From: Hyphomonadaceae bacterium BL14 | GTDB lineage: Bacteria; Pseudomonadota; Alphaproteobacteria; Caulobacterales; Maricaulaceae | Length of the DNA stretch: 64,000 nucleotides | NCBI GenBank assembly: GCA_027627705.1 | Contig: CP091242.1 | Location: 1,784,659 to 1,848,658 of the forward strand | Direction: 5' to 3' | Shown here: positions 54,946 through 63,333 of the stretch, in pieces | How the letters are laid out: each line of letters begins with the position of its first letter | Numbering within the stretch: the first letter of the stretch is position 1 | Notes under the pieces: generated by a model | Told to the model about the DNA's origin: nothing | Seen by the model: the letters and a program-made list of their open reading frames with translations, nothing else | Database searches by the model: none | Position numbers and translations under genes: made by a program

Positions 54946-55005
54946 TGCCCTTGCCGCGAGGGTTCTGCGCGGTAACCGCCGACAGGCAAAAGGGAGGTCA
55001 TTCCT

Positions 55006-55158
55006 ATGGCTTCAGATAGAGAGTCTCTTTCGGGGCTCACCCACGGAGAGGCGCAAGAGATTCATCGCTATTTTGTGAAAAGTGCGATCCTCATGTCCCT
55101 CTTCCCGTTTCTCGCACACGTTTCACTGTGGCTCTACAAGCCTTGGCTCTCGTTCTAG
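55006..55158 (+). CDS. pufB: Light-harvesting 1 beta polypeptide, PufB
   Basis: 50 residues, preceded by AGGGAGG. Short polar N-terminus, one helix and the ligand pattern: His20 (EIHRYF) and the bacteriochlorophyll-binding His38 in FLAHVSLWLYKPW, 18 residues apart as in LH1 beta. It is too short for many gene finders. It starts the puf operon, followed 27 nt later by pufA. Confidence 0.95.
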   Translation: MASDRESLSGLTHGEAQEIHRYFVKSAILMSLFPFLAHVSLWLYKPWLSF

Positions 55159-55185
55159 AGTCACGCAACAAAAGGAATCGAGACA

Positions 55186-55374
55186 ATGTGGAGAGTTTGG
55201 CTTCTGTTTGATCCGCGCCGCGTAATGATCGCGCTCGCGGTATTTTTGTTCACCCTCGCAGTGCTTATCCATTTCATCCTGCTCTCAAGTGACAGGTACA
55301 ACTGGATTGATGGCGCAGCGGGCGGTGGCGCTTCGGCGTCACTGAGCCAGGACGTTGAAGTCGTCAACCTCTAG
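55186..55374 (+). CDS. pufA: Light-harvesting 1 alpha polypeptide, PufA
   Basis: 62 residues. The N-terminal MWRVWLLFDPRR and helix LAVFLFTLAVLIHFILL are typical of LH1 alpha. The ligand is His29, and Trp40 lies at +11, the position that in purple bacteria shifts LH1 absorption to about 870-880 nm. The C-terminal tail is polar and Ala/Gly-rich (GAAGGGASASLSQD). Absorption is an inference from the residue, not a measurement. Confidence 0.96.
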   Translation: MWRVWLLFDPRRVMIALAVFLFTLAVLIHFILLSSDRYNWIDGAAGGGASASLSQDVEVVNL

Positions 55375-55459
55375 CAGGTTGAGCATCTTGATGCCGCCCC
55401 ATTCAGGGGCAGCAAGCCGGACACGTATGTGTGTTCCGGTCAATGCTGACGGCCGTACA

Positions 55460-55490
55460 GCGGTGCCGGGCTCCATGCGCCCGGCACCGC
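55460..55490. terminator. Hairpin between pufA and pufL (mRNA stability/attenuation)
   Basis: A perfect 12-bp stem (55460-55471 with 55479-55490, GCGGTGCCGGGC paired with GCCCGGCACCGC) and a 7-nt loop lies 28 nt before pufL. No U-tract follows. Hairpins at this place in purple bacteria protect the upstream pufBA transcript from 3' decay and give more antenna than reaction centre mRNA. Confidence 0.75.
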
Positions 55491-55518
55491 CCGGACGACC
55501 GATAACGGAGACAGCGCA

Positions 55519-56340
55519 ATGGCATTATTGAGTTACGAGCGCAAATATCGGGTCCGCGGCGGAACGCTGATCGGCGGTGATCTGTTTGATTTCTGGGTCG
55601 GTCCGTTCTTTGTCGGCTTCTTCGGCGTGACCACGATTTTCTTCGCGGTGCTGGGCACCGGGCTGATCTTTTTCGCTGCCTCGCTCGGCGATACCTGGAA
55701 TCCCTGGCTGATCGACATTCAGCCACCTGACGTCAGCTACGGGCTTGCCCTGGCGCCGATGCGGGAAGGCGGTCTGTGGCAGATCATCACGATCTGCGCA
55801 ACGGGTGCTTTTGTATCCTGGGCCCTGCGAGAAGTGGAAATCTGCCGCAAGCTGGGCATCGGCTATCACGTGCCCATCGCCTTTGGTGTGGCGATCTTCG
55901 CCTTTGTGACCCTCAACGTGTTCCGGCCCATGCTGCTGGGTGCCTGGGGGGAAGGTTTCCCCTACGGCATCATGAGTCACCTCGATTGGGTCTCCAACGT
56001 GGGCTACGCCTACGTGAACTTCCACTACAACCCGGCGCACATGATCGCGGTGAGCTTCTTCTTCATCACGACCTTCGCCTTGGGCCTTCACGGCGCGCTT
56101 GTTCTGTCGGCGACCAATCCCGGCAAGGGCAAGACGGTGAAGACGCCGGACCACGAAGACACCTTCTTCCGAGACATCCTGGGCTATTCTATCGGCCCGC
56201 TGGGGATCCACCGTCTGGGCTTGTTCCTCGCCCTGTCGGCCGGTTTCTGGAGCGCAGTCTGCATCATCATCTCCGGACCCTGGGTCCGGTCATGGGTGGA
56301 CTGGTGGGAATGGTGGCGCGAGCTGCCGATCTGGAGCTGA
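55519..56340 (+). CDS. pufL: Photosynthetic reaction centre L subunit, PufL
   Basis: 273 residues, five helices. Ligands are as in other type II reaction centres: His154 (SHLDW) and His174 (NPAH) for the bacteriochlorophylls and His191 (GLHGAL) at the non-heme iron, each one residue later than in Rhodobacter numbering. [24 protein letters not shown] is the usual opening. Follows pufA and the hairpin; the gene is followed by pufM after 10 nt. Confidence 0.97.
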   Translation: MALLSYERKYRVRGGTLIGGDLFDFWVGPFFVGFFGVTTIFFAVLGTGLIFFAASLGDTWNPWLIDIQPPDVSYGLALAPMREGGLWQIITICATGAFVSWALREVEICRKLGIGYHVPIAFGVAIFAFVTLNVFRPMLLGAWGEGFPYGIMSHLDWVSNVGYAYVNFHYNPAHMIAVSFFFITTFALGLHGALVLSATNPGKGKTVKTPDHEDTFFRDILGYSIGPLGIHRLGLFLALSAGFWSAVCIIISGPWVRSWVDWWEWWRELPIWS

Positions 56341-56350
56341 GCGGAGACAT

Positions 56351-57280
56351 ATGATGACAACCTATCAAAACATCTTCACCCAGGTTCAGGTCCGCGGTCC
56401 GGTCGAGCAGGGCGTACACCTGCCGGCCGGCGACGAACCGCGCTATGGCGGGGGTTTCTTCAGCCACCTGCTGGGCCGGATCGGCAACGCCCAGATCGGT
56501 CCGATCTATCTCGGCTTCACCGGTGTCGCCTCGCTCATCTGCGGCTTCATCGCGATCGAGATCATCGGGCTGAACATGCTGGCCTCGGTGAACTGGGACC
56601 CGCTGGCTTTCGGCCGCGAGTTCTTCTGGCTGACCCTGGATCCCCCGGGACCTGAATACGGCTTCCAGCCCTTCGTGCCTCTCAATGAGGGCGGATGGTA
56701 CATATTGGCCGGCTTCTTCCTGACCGCGTCCATCCTGCTGTGGTGGGTGCGCACATACCGGCGCGCCATCCAGCTCGGCCTGGGCACCCATGTGGCCTGG
56801 GCGTTCGCCTCGGCGATCTGGCTGTACCTGGTGCTGGGCTTTATCCGGCCCATGCTCATGGGTGACTGGTCCCAGGCGGTGCCGTTCGGCATTTTCAGCC
56901 ATCTGGACTGGACCAATAACTTCTCCCTGATCTACGGGAACCTCTTCTACAACCCGTTCCACATGCTCTCGATCGCCTTCCTATATGGCTCAGCCCTGCT
57001 GTTCGCCATGCACGGCGCGACGATCCTGGCGGTGGGCCGGTTTGGTGGGGACCGCGAGATCGAGCAGATCACGGATCGCGGGACCGCCACCGAAAGGGCG
57101 GCGCTGTTCTGGCGCTGGACCATGGGCTTCAACGCGACGATGGAATCCATCCACCGTTGGGCATGGTGGTTCGCGGTCCTGACGACCCTGACGGGGGGAA
57201 TCGGTATCCTGATCACAGGCACACTTGTGGACAACTGGTTCATCTGGGCCAGCGAGAACGGGATCGCGCGGCCGCTCTAG
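56351..57280 (+). CDS. pufM: Photosynthetic reaction centre M subunit, PufM
   Basis: 309 residues from the ATG at 56351 (a second ATG at 56354 is also possible). Ligand histidines are in SHLDWTNN and [13 protein letters not shown], with [13 protein letters not shown] for the iron. It ends in ENGIARPL with no long C-terminal extension and is followed by a terminator, so no pufC (tetraheme cytochrome) follows; soluble cytochrome must reduce the special pair. Used as a marker gene for anoxygenic phototrophs. Confidence 0.97.
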   Translation: MMTTYQNIFTQVQVRGPVEQGVHLPAGDEPRYGGGFFSHLLGRIGNAQIGPIYLGFTGVASLICGFIAIEIIGLNMLASVNWDPLAFGREFFWLTLDPPGPEYGFQPFVPLNEGGWYILAGFFLTASILLWWVRTYRRAIQLGLGTHVAWAFASAIWLYLVLGFIRPMLMGDWSQAVPFGIFSHLDWTNNFSLIYGNLFYNPFHMLSIAFLYGSALLFAMHGATILAVGRFGGDREIEQITDRGTATERAALFWRWTMGFNATMESIHRWAWWFAVLTTLTGGIGILITGTLVDNWFIWASENGIARPL

Positions 57281-57317
57281 GGCCCCGCACGACCCATCCC
57301 TCGACGGGCATGCCAAA

Positions 57318-57360
57318 GACCCCCGGGCGGCGCACCCAGCGCTTCCCGGGGGTCTTTTTT
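57318..57360. terminator. Bidirectional Rho-independent terminator between pufM and idi
   Basis: A perfect 10-bp stem (57318-57327 GACCCCCGGG, 57345-57354 CCCGGGGGTC) with TTTTTT on the plus strand and AAA before it, which would terminate the puf operon and also the convergent idi-end transcript from the minus strand. Confidence 0.9.
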
Positions 57361-57425
57361 GCAGTGATTGTGAACTTTGATTGTGAGCCGTGCCTTTTGA
57401 GCCAGCGCCCATCAGACCCCGGGTA

Positions 57426-57992
57426 TTACCCCGTAAGCCCCAGCGCGTCCCAGCGCTCCAGATAGATACGCAGCCAGGGCGCAAAGCGCTCGGGAGCCTC
57501 CGCCACCTCACGCAGCAGCACCTCACGGCTTACCCAGCGCACGTCGCACACTTCCAACGGGTTCAGAGCGAAAGTGAGCGCACAGCGATCTACATGCGCG
57601 CGGAACAGGCGCACGCGCTCATATTCGACCATCCCGCCGCCGACATCAGCCCGGTAGGTGGTCTGGGCAAATTCGGTGAGATCGAGATCGACTCCCAGCT
57701 CCTCGCCGAGGCGCCGGCGGGCGCTGACGCACGCATCCTCACCCCAGTCGGGATGCGTACAGCAGGCGTTCGCCCACAGTCCGGCGCAGTGATATTTGCT
57801 GGCCGCCCGACGCTGCAGCAGCGTCTCGGGGCCATCAAAGACAAACACCGAGACAGCATCGTGCAACAGCCCCTCACGATGCGCTTTCAGCTTCTCCACA
57901 GGGAAGCGCGCGCCGTCAGGGCCGATGGCCGAAATGATGCGATCGTCCGGACCGGAGGTCAGGCGGCACCGTATTTTCGGTGCAGGGCGCAT
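57426..57992 (-). CDS. idi: Isopentenyl-diphosphate delta-isomerase, type 1
   Basis: 188 residues; overlaps the end of hemA by 34 nt. Nudix-like type 1 IPP isomerase: the catalytic Cys lies in [13 protein letters not shown], and metal residues in the [11 protein letters not shown]udix-like helix and in [17 protein letters not shown]. It interconverts IPP and DMAPP, feeding carotenoid and bacteriochlorophyll tails. It ends the minus-strand operon just before the terminator at 57318-57360. Confidence 0.92.
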   Translation of the reverse strand: MRPAPKIRCRLTSGPDDRIISAIGPDGARFPVEKLKAHREGLLHDAVSVFVFDGPETLLQRRAASKYHCAGLWANACCTHPDWGEDACVSARRRLGEELGVDLDLTEFAQTTYRADVGGGMVEYERVRLFRAHVDRCALTFALNPLEVCDVRWVSREVLLREVAEAPERFAPWLRIYLERWDALGLTG

Positions 57993-59182
57993 TCCGACCA
58001 GATTTCCGACAGGGCTGTGATCAGGCGATCAATGTCTGCATCGCTGTGGACCGGCGAGGGCGTGATGCGCAGGCGCTCGGTCCCTTTGGGCACGGTAGGA
58101 TAGTTGATCGGCTGCACATAGATGCCGTGCTCGCTCATCAGCCAGTCGCTGATGCGCTTGCACTTGACCGGCTCGCCCACCATCACCGGCACGATATGGC
58201 TGGGATTGTCCAGGGTGGGAATACCCATGGCTGCGAGTTTGGCGCGCACGCGGCGCACATTGCGGCGCTGGCGCTGGCGCTCCATGTCGGAGACCTTGAG
58301 GTAGCGCACCGCCGCCAGCGCGCCGGCGGCCACGGCCGGCGGCAGGGCGGTGGTGAAGATAAAGCCCGAGGAGAAGGAGCGCACGAAGTCGCACATCGCG
58401 GCCGAGCCGGCGATGTAACCGCCCATGACGCCATAGGCCTTGCCCAGCGTGCCCTCGATCAGGGTGACGCGGTCCATCAGGCCTTCACGTTCGGCAATGC
58501 CGCCGCCGCGCGGGCCGTACAGGCCCACCGCATGCACTTCATCCAGATAGGTCATCGCGCAATGGCGCTCGGCCACGTCGCAGATCTCGGCAATGGGCGC
58601 GATGTCGCCATCCATGGAATAGACCGATTCAAACGCCACCAGCTTGGGCGCATCGGGATCAAGCTGGCTGAGGCGCCGGTCCAGGTCCTCGGGATCATTG
58701 TGCGCAAAGACATGCTTCTCGGCGCGCGAGTGGCGTATGCCCTCGATCATCGACGCATGGTTCTGCGCATCCGACATCACGATGCAGCCGGGAATGCGCG
58801 CCGCCAGCGTGCCCAGCGTCGCCCAGTTGGACACATAGCCCGACGTAAACAGCAGCGCGGCTTCCTTGCCATGCAGATCGGCCAGCTCACGCTCCAGCAG
58901 CACGTGATAGTGATTGGTGCCCGAGATATTGCGGGTCCCCCCCGCCCCGGCACCACAGCGGTCCAGCGCCTCATGCATGGCGTCGAGCACCACGGCGTTC
59001 TGGCCCATGCCCAGATAATCGTTCGAGCACCAGACCGTCACCTCGGTCTCGATATCGTCCTGGTGACGCGTGGCGACCGGGAAGGCACCTTTGCGCCGCT
59101 CGATATCATTGAAGACGCGGTAATTGCCTTCGGCTTTCAGATTGCTGAGCTCGTTTTCAAAAAATGCCTGGAAGTCCATCAT
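57959..59182 (-). CDS. hemA: 5-aminolevulinate synthase, HemA (ALAS)
   Basis: 407 residues from the ATG at 59182 (second ATG at 59179), with GGGGAC-like ribosome site. PLP enzyme condensing glycine and succinyl-CoA. PLP-lysine is Lys248 in [10 protein letters not shown]; the pyridine ring contacts Asp214 and His217 in DEVHAVG. The [12 protein letters not shown] segment is family-typical. Placement in the photosynthesis cluster gives the pathway its own ALA supply. Confidence 0.97.
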   Translation of the reverse strand: MMDFQAFFENELSNLKAEGNYRVFNDIERRKGAFPVATRHQDDIETEVTVWCSNDYLGMGQNAVVLDAMHEALDRCGAGAGGTRNISGTNHYHVLLERELADLHGKEAALLFTSGYVSNWATLGTLAARIPGCIVMSDAQNHASMIEGIRHSRAEKHVFAHNDPEDLDRRLSQLDPDAPKLVAFESVYSMDGDIAPIAEICDVAERHCAMTYLDEVHAVGLYGPRGGGIAEREGLMDRVTLIEGTLGKAYGVMGGYIAGSAAMCDFVRSFSSGFIFTTALPPAVAAGALAAVRYLKVSDMERQRQRRNVRRVRAKLAAMGIPTLDNPSHIVPVMVGEPVKCKRISDWLMSEHGIYVQPINYPTVPKGTERLRITPSPVHSDADIDRLITALSEIWSECALHRKYGAA

Positions 59183-59193
59183 GTCCCCTCCCC

Positions 59194-59970
59194 TCACAGA
59201 TCGGGCGAGCGGCGCGGGTCGCGCGCCGGCAAGAGCCAACGCCACAGCGCTGCGTCAGGCAGCGGCAGGGCCAGAAACAGGTGTTCGAGCACGCCGAGGG
59301 CCGCAAGCGTCCCCAATAGCGCGAAGGCGGCCGCCTCAAAGGGCGAGGCAGCGGTGACGGCGCTCCAGATCAAAGCCCCGGTGATCAGCGCTATCACGCT
59401 GGTGGTGACGACAAAGAAGCACCCGGCCGGACGGGGGCTGAAATAACTGCGCAGATGGCCAAGCCGTCCGGGCAGGAACTGGTCTGTGAAATGGGGCGCG
59501 CCCAGGAAGAGATTGAATTTCGAGCTCAGCCGCAGGGCGAACAGCAGCACGAAGAGCTGAAGCGCCACCTGGTTAGCGGCGCCGAGGCTCATGACAGCCA
59601 TCACCACGACCGTGGCCGCAATGGCCAGCTCATGATGCATCAGCGTCGCCGCCGCGGCCCGGAACCGCGGCCAGCCGGTCAGATTGTCCGGGCATGGCTT
59701 GCGGTTGGGGCCGGTGAGATAACCGAACAGGAAGCTCATCTCATGCCACGCCCACAGCGTCAGTGCGCACAGCGCACCGGCATAGGCACCGAACGGCGTC
59801 GTGATGTCACGCACCATCCAGAGACCGATCAGACTGCCCACCGCCAGCACGCTGACGATGGCCATCGCGGCACGGCGCGAGCGCTCGGAGCGCTCGCCCA
59901 GCATCAGGATCGCACCGGTGGAGAACCACCAGAGCGCCAGCATGGCGAGGATGGGGGCGACCAGGCTCAT
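59194..59970 (-). CDS. puhE: Photosynthetic complex assembly protein PuhE
   Basis: 258 residues, about seven membrane helices. Contains [25 protein letters not shown] and [29 protein letters not shown], motifs shared with PuhE of other phototrophs. Its function is in assembly of the reaction centre-LH1 complex; the mechanism is not known. It is tightly packed between acsF and hemA (11-nt gaps). Confidence 0.93.
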   Translation of the reverse strand: MSLVAPILAMLALWWFSTGAILMLGERSERSRRAAMAIVSVLAVGSLIGLWMVRDITTPFGAYAGALCALTLWAWHEMSFLFGYLTGPNRKPCPDNLTGWPRFRAAAATLMHHELAIAATVVVMAVMSLGAANQVALQLFVLLFALRLSSKFNLFLGAPHFTDQFLPGRLGHLRSYFSPRPAGCFFVVTTSVIALITGALIWSAVTAASPFEAAAFALLGTLAALGVLEHLFLALPLPDAALWRWLLPARDPRRSPDL

Positions 59971-59981
59971 GCGCAGGCTCG

Positions 59982-61070
59982 CTACCAGACCGGTGCCAGG
60001 CGCACGTCTTCGGGCAGGTCGTGGCGCTGAACCGGATGCAGATACAGGGTGACAAAGGTGGTGAAGGCCTGGAAGGCGGCGACGCCGCGCTTGAGGCCGC
60101 CCATCACCCCGCCCTGCGCCTTGGCGTCCTCCATACGGCCCATCACCGCCCGCATGCGCTCAAGGCCAGCACGGAATTTCGGGCTGTCCGTGTCCAGCGT
60201 CAGCGGATACACCTGCCGCGTGATCTCGGTGGTCAGGCGGAAGACCTGATGATCGTATTCGGTGGGATCAACGCCCAGCGCCGCGTGGAAGTGCGGCCGC
60301 GCGTGATCGCGCACATACATGGTCGAATACACCGCCACCAGGAAGAAGCGGATCCACAGCTTGTTCATGCCGCGCAGAAGGTGCGGATTAGCGCGCATGA
60401 TCAGCGCGAACGCCTCGCCATGGCGGAACTCGTCATTGCACCATTCCTTGAACCAGTTGAAAATCGGGTGGAACTGGTATTCGGGATTGCGCTCGAGCTG
60501 CCGGTAGATGGTGATGTAGCGCGCATAGCCGATCTTCTCCGACAGATACGTCGCATACAGAATGAATTTCGGCTTGAAGAAGGTGTATTTCTTGGTCTTG
60601 GTCAGGAAGCCGAGATCCACGCCGATCCCGTAATCCTTCAGACAGGTGTTGATGAAGCCGGCATGGCGGCTCTCATCACGCGCCATCATCTTGAACAGCT
60701 TGCGCATGTCGGGATTTTTCGTGTTCTTCACGATCTCCCCGTAGAGCACGCAGCCGGAAAACTCCGAGGTCAGCGAACTGACCAGGAAGTCCACGAATTC
60801 CTTGCGCAGACCCTCGGGCAGGCTCATGAGCGCGTTGTCGAACGCCTCTGTACGCTTGAAGTGACCCTTGTTGGGATCGGCTTCCATCTCGGCGATCAGC
60901 TTGTCCCATTCGGCGCGCATCGGCTCGACATCCAGCGCATCCATTTCCTTGAAGTCGGTCGTGTAGAAGCGCGGGCTCAAAATCGTGTCGGTCTGGGCCA
61001 GACGCGTGGATTCATTCGGTTCCTGGCGCGCACGGGGCGCAGCGGCAGTATCGAGGGTCGCGGTGTTCAT
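59982..61070 (-). CDS. acsF: Aerobic Mg-protoporphyrin IX monomethyl ester oxidative cyclase, AcsF
   Basis: 362 residues. Oxygen-dependent formation of the isocyclic ring E. The di-iron centre is spread over E-x-x-H pairs: E133-x-x-H136 in DESRHAGF and E214-x-x-H217 in DEFRHGEAF. No anaerobic cyclase (bchE) gene is in the window. The ATG overlaps the stop of the preceding 97-residue gene (ATGA). Confidence 0.96.
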   Translation of the reverse strand: MNTATLDTAAAPRARQEPNESTRLAQTDTILSPRFYTTDFKEMDALDVEPMRAEWDKLIAEMEADPNKGHFKRTEAFDNALMSLPEGLRKEFVDFLVSSLTSEFSGCVLYGEIVKNTKNPDMRKLFKMMARDESRHAGFINTCLKDYGIGVDLGFLTKTKKYTFFKPKFILYATYLSEKIGYARYITIYRQLERNPEYQFHPIFNWFKEWCNDEFRHGEAFALIMRANPHLLRGMNKLWIRFFLVAVYSTMYVRDHARPHFHAALGVDPTEYDHQVFRLTTEITRQVYPLTLDTDSPKFRAGLERMRAVMGRMEDAKAQGGVMGGLKRGVAAFQAFTTFVTLYLHPVQRHDLPEDVRLAPVW

Positions 61071-61360
61071 AATTTCCTCCCGGCGGAAAAGCTGACTTCA
61101 TAAAGCTCGGTGATTTCCAGGCGCGCCATGAAGCGCGTCCACTGGCGTGACAGCCAGCCCGCGCGCATGACGGTCGCCACCCGGTCATAGCGGGCGGACT
61201 CCCCGTAATTGACCCGGATCGGAGAGCCGTGCACGCGCACCCGGTCGCCCGGATAGATCGGCACATCACCGGCCAGCGCCACATGGGCGTGCAGATGTTC
61301 GTTTGTGTGCTCCACCTCGATGGTGCAGTTCACATCAAACTGGCGCGGACCCCGGCTCAT
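61067..61360 (-). CDS. 97-residue protein between puhC and acsF
   Basis: Small soluble protein, overlapping acsF and puhC by 4 nt on each side (ATGA at both), so fully coupled within the operon. The middle reads [39 protein letters not shown], a beta-rich, RBS-like or PRC-barrel-like pattern, and it ends in a basic Phe/Lys tail. I know a gene of this size at this position in other puh operons but no settled name; it is probably an assembly or cyclase accessory factor. Confidence 0.75.
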   Translation of the reverse strand: MSRGPRQFDVNCTIEVEHTNEHLHAHVALAGDVPIYPGDRVRVHGSPIRVNYGESARYDRVATVMRAGWLSRQWTRFMARLEITELYEVSFSAGRKL

Positions 61361-61854
61361 GACGCGCTGCCTTCGGCTTCAGCACGCAGGCTTTGCTCGC
61401 CGCGCTCCAGTATCTCGGTGAAAGCGGCCAGATTATCCGGCCCGAAGGCGTTGAGATACATCTGCACGCCGCTGGCCGGATCGATCAGCCAGAGGGCGCC
61501 GCCTTCGAACCGCGACAATTGCACCGGCGTCTCGCGGCCCATGCCGCGCATGCGGCGCTGGCGCGCCACGGTGCGCATGATGGCGCGCACGAACACGCCT
61601 TCATTCTCGCCATACTCGATGAGACGCGCGCCCGTCACGGCATTGTCCACCGTGACCAGGCCGCGCGCTCCATCTTCAAAGAGGAGTTCGGTTGTCGCAA
61701 TCGGTACGCCTTCGGGGGCATAACGCGCCCCGCCGCCGGTGAATTGCGTGACCGCCGCCAGAATGACCGTCAGCACGACAAGGACACCCATGCCCTGCAC
61801 GGCGCGGCGGTGGATGACTTCCTGACGGTTCTCTTTCATGGGCTCGGTTTCCAT
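61357..61854 (-). CDS. puhC: Photosynthetic complex assembly protein PuhC
   Basis: 165 residues from the ATG at 61854 (an ATG at 61839 is possible). One membrane helix (about 22-40: GMGVLVVLTVILAAVTQF) anchors a periplasmic domain with LVTVDNAVTGARLIEYGENEGVFVRAIMRTVARQR and FEGGALWLIDPASGVQMYLNAFGPDNLAAF. PuhC promotes assembly and proper organisation of LH1 and reaction centre. Coupled to the neighbouring genes. Confidence 0.92.
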   Translation of the reverse strand: METEPMKENRQEVIHRRAVQGMGVLVVLTVILAAVTQFTGGGARYAPEGVPIATTELLFEDGARGLVTVDNAVTGARLIEYGENEGVFVRAIMRTVARQRRMRGMGRETPVQLSRFEGGALWLIDPASGVQMYLNAFGPDNLAAFTEILERGEQSLRAEAEGSAS

Positions 61855-61860
61855 CGGTTT

Positions 61861-62538
61861 CTAGCTGTTCACCGCCGCCGCGCCACGGTCAGGCATGGAC
61901 TGGCGGCGGGGCTTTTCAGTCGCCGGAACCGCGATGCGCGGCGCCGGCTGACCCGCCTTCTCCGCGAGCGCCACGGCCAGCACGCGGGCGGCTTCGGCCG
62001 CGTCGGGCAGGCCGCGCAGCATGGGCTGGGCGTTGTTGAGGTGCCAGGGCCGCACGTGCGGCCACAGCGACAGATAGGCCACGCGGTCCGGTCCGGTCAG
62101 CTTGAGCGGAATATCGCCATTGCCGCTGGCGCGGGCCTTGAGCGAGGCCGAGCCGATCACCTTGAACGGGATGTTGACCGCCTTGGGCAGCGCCACCCCG
62201 GCGCGGATCACGACCCGCTCATTGGTCACCGTGTAGACCGTCGAGCGGGCGATCAGCCAGGCAAAGAGCGACAACAGGCCAATGGCTGCGGCGGCGAGCA
62301 GGACCTGCAGGACCGCCGTCGTGGCCGCCTCGCCGGCGGCGACGCCGGCCGACAGGCCGGAGCTGGCCTCCCAGGTGACGAGGATGGCGAAATAGATCGC
62401 CACCGCACGCACATGGAAGACATGCAGGGCCAGCGATTTCCAGTCCGGCGCGCCGCTCCAGAGGACACGCTCGCCTTCTGGAAGCTTGTCGGGCAGGCCG
62501 GGGATGGGCTCAGGTTTGATTTTATCGGGATCACACAT
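61861..62538 (-). CDS. puhB: Photosynthetic complex assembly protein PuhB
   Basis: 225 residues. Three membrane helices in the first 120 residues (including VRAVAIYFAILVTWEA and AIGLLSLFAWLIAR), then a PH-like soluble part (VYTVTNERVVIRAGVALPKAVNIPFKVIGSA...). PuhB is a dimeric membrane protein needed for reaction centre assembly. It starts 2 nt past puhA. Confidence 0.93.
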   Translation of the reverse strand: MCDPDKIKPEPIPGLPDKLPEGERVLWSGAPDWKSLALHVFHVRAVAIYFAILVTWEASSGLSAGVAAGEAATTAVLQVLLAAAAIGLLSLFAWLIARSTVYTVTNERVVIRAGVALPKAVNIPFKVIGSASLKARASGNGDIPLKLTGPDRVAYLSLWPHVRPWHLNNAQPMLRGLPDAAEAARVLAVALAEKAGQPAPRIAVPATEKPRRQSMPDRGAAAVNS

Positions 62539-62539
62539 C

Positions 62540-63313
62540 TTACAACCAGGGCTCCGATCTGTCGGGCGTGGCGTAGAGCGTGCCAGCTCCGTAATATGCG
62601 CTGATGCGATCCTCTTCGAGGCGCGTGACCTGAGCTGACGATGCGTGGGCGGGCACGCCGTCGAACTGGCTGGCCAGAATTGACGACACGATGACCTTGC
62701 CGGACTTGCCCTTCACGTTGGCGAAGGCGTACGGCAGCAGCACCTTGCGTCCTCCAGCAGACAACTCGATCTCATAGTAGCGGACGAGGGCTTCGGCGCG
62801 GTCGACCCAGATATCGGTCACCTTGCCGGCAGAGTTGCCGTCCGCGCCCACCACGTCCATCCCCCGCGGATCGGAATCCTGCTCGGCGACCGAGAAGGCC
62901 GGCAGGATCGACATCGGCACGATCTTCGGCAGGTTTTCATGGGTCAGGTCCGGCACATCCTCGCGCATCGCATAGGCACCCGGTCCGATGCCCGACTGCA
63001 TGGGATCGCCGACAGGCTGGATGGGCGCGCCGGCCCAGGGGGCAAGCCGCTTGAACCGGTCAGCGAGGCTCGCATCGCGTTGACCGTCCGGCTTCACCAC
63101 CGAGCGCCCGTCGGCAAGCTTGTAGGTCTTGGCAGCCGGCATCCAGGTGACGCCGATGCTTTCCAGTTTCCCGGTTTCATCGGACTCCAGCGGAAAGCCT
63201 TCGCGGCGCCCTTCCTTCTGAAGATGAAAAACCAGACCAATAAAGAACACGACAAACAGTATGAACAGGAGTGTTGCGAAGTCTAAAGATCCGATGATCT
63301 GTACGCCTTCCAT
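62540..63313 (-). CDS. puhA: Photosynthetic reaction centre H subunit, PuhA
   Basis: 257 residues. One N-terminal helix (about 11-31, DFATLLFILFVVFFIGLVFHLQ) and a large cytoplasmic PRC-barrel domain (residues about 95-230 with GTDxNGAGKVTDIWVDRAEA-like pattern: VGADGNSAGKVTDIWV). Caps the L-M core on the cytoplasmic side and gates proton delivery. Length is standard. It is preceded by lhaA with a 20-nt gap. Confidence 0.96.
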   Translation of the reverse strand: MEGVQIIGSLDFATLLFILFVVFFIGLVFHLQKEGRREGFPLESDETGKLESIGVTWMPAAKTYKLADGRSVVKPDGQRDASLADRFKRLAPWAGAPIQPVGDPMQSGIGPGAYAMREDVPDLTHENLPKIVPMSILPAFSVAEQDSDPRGMDVVGADGNSAGKVTDIWVDRAEALVRYYEIELSAGGRKVLLPYAFANVKGKSGKVIVSSILASQFDGVPAHASSAQVTRLEEDRISAYYGAGTLYATPDRSEPWL

Positions 63314-63333
63314 GTGTGGCCTCCTTCAAGCCC

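Noticed and set aside
54781..54975. 64-codon open frame in the pufQ position, overlapping the bchZ stop (ATGA)
   Set aside because: The frame is the tail of a long shadow frame, has no membrane helix or PufQ-like pattern, and covers the inverted repeat that looks regulatory. The overlap alone is weak support.
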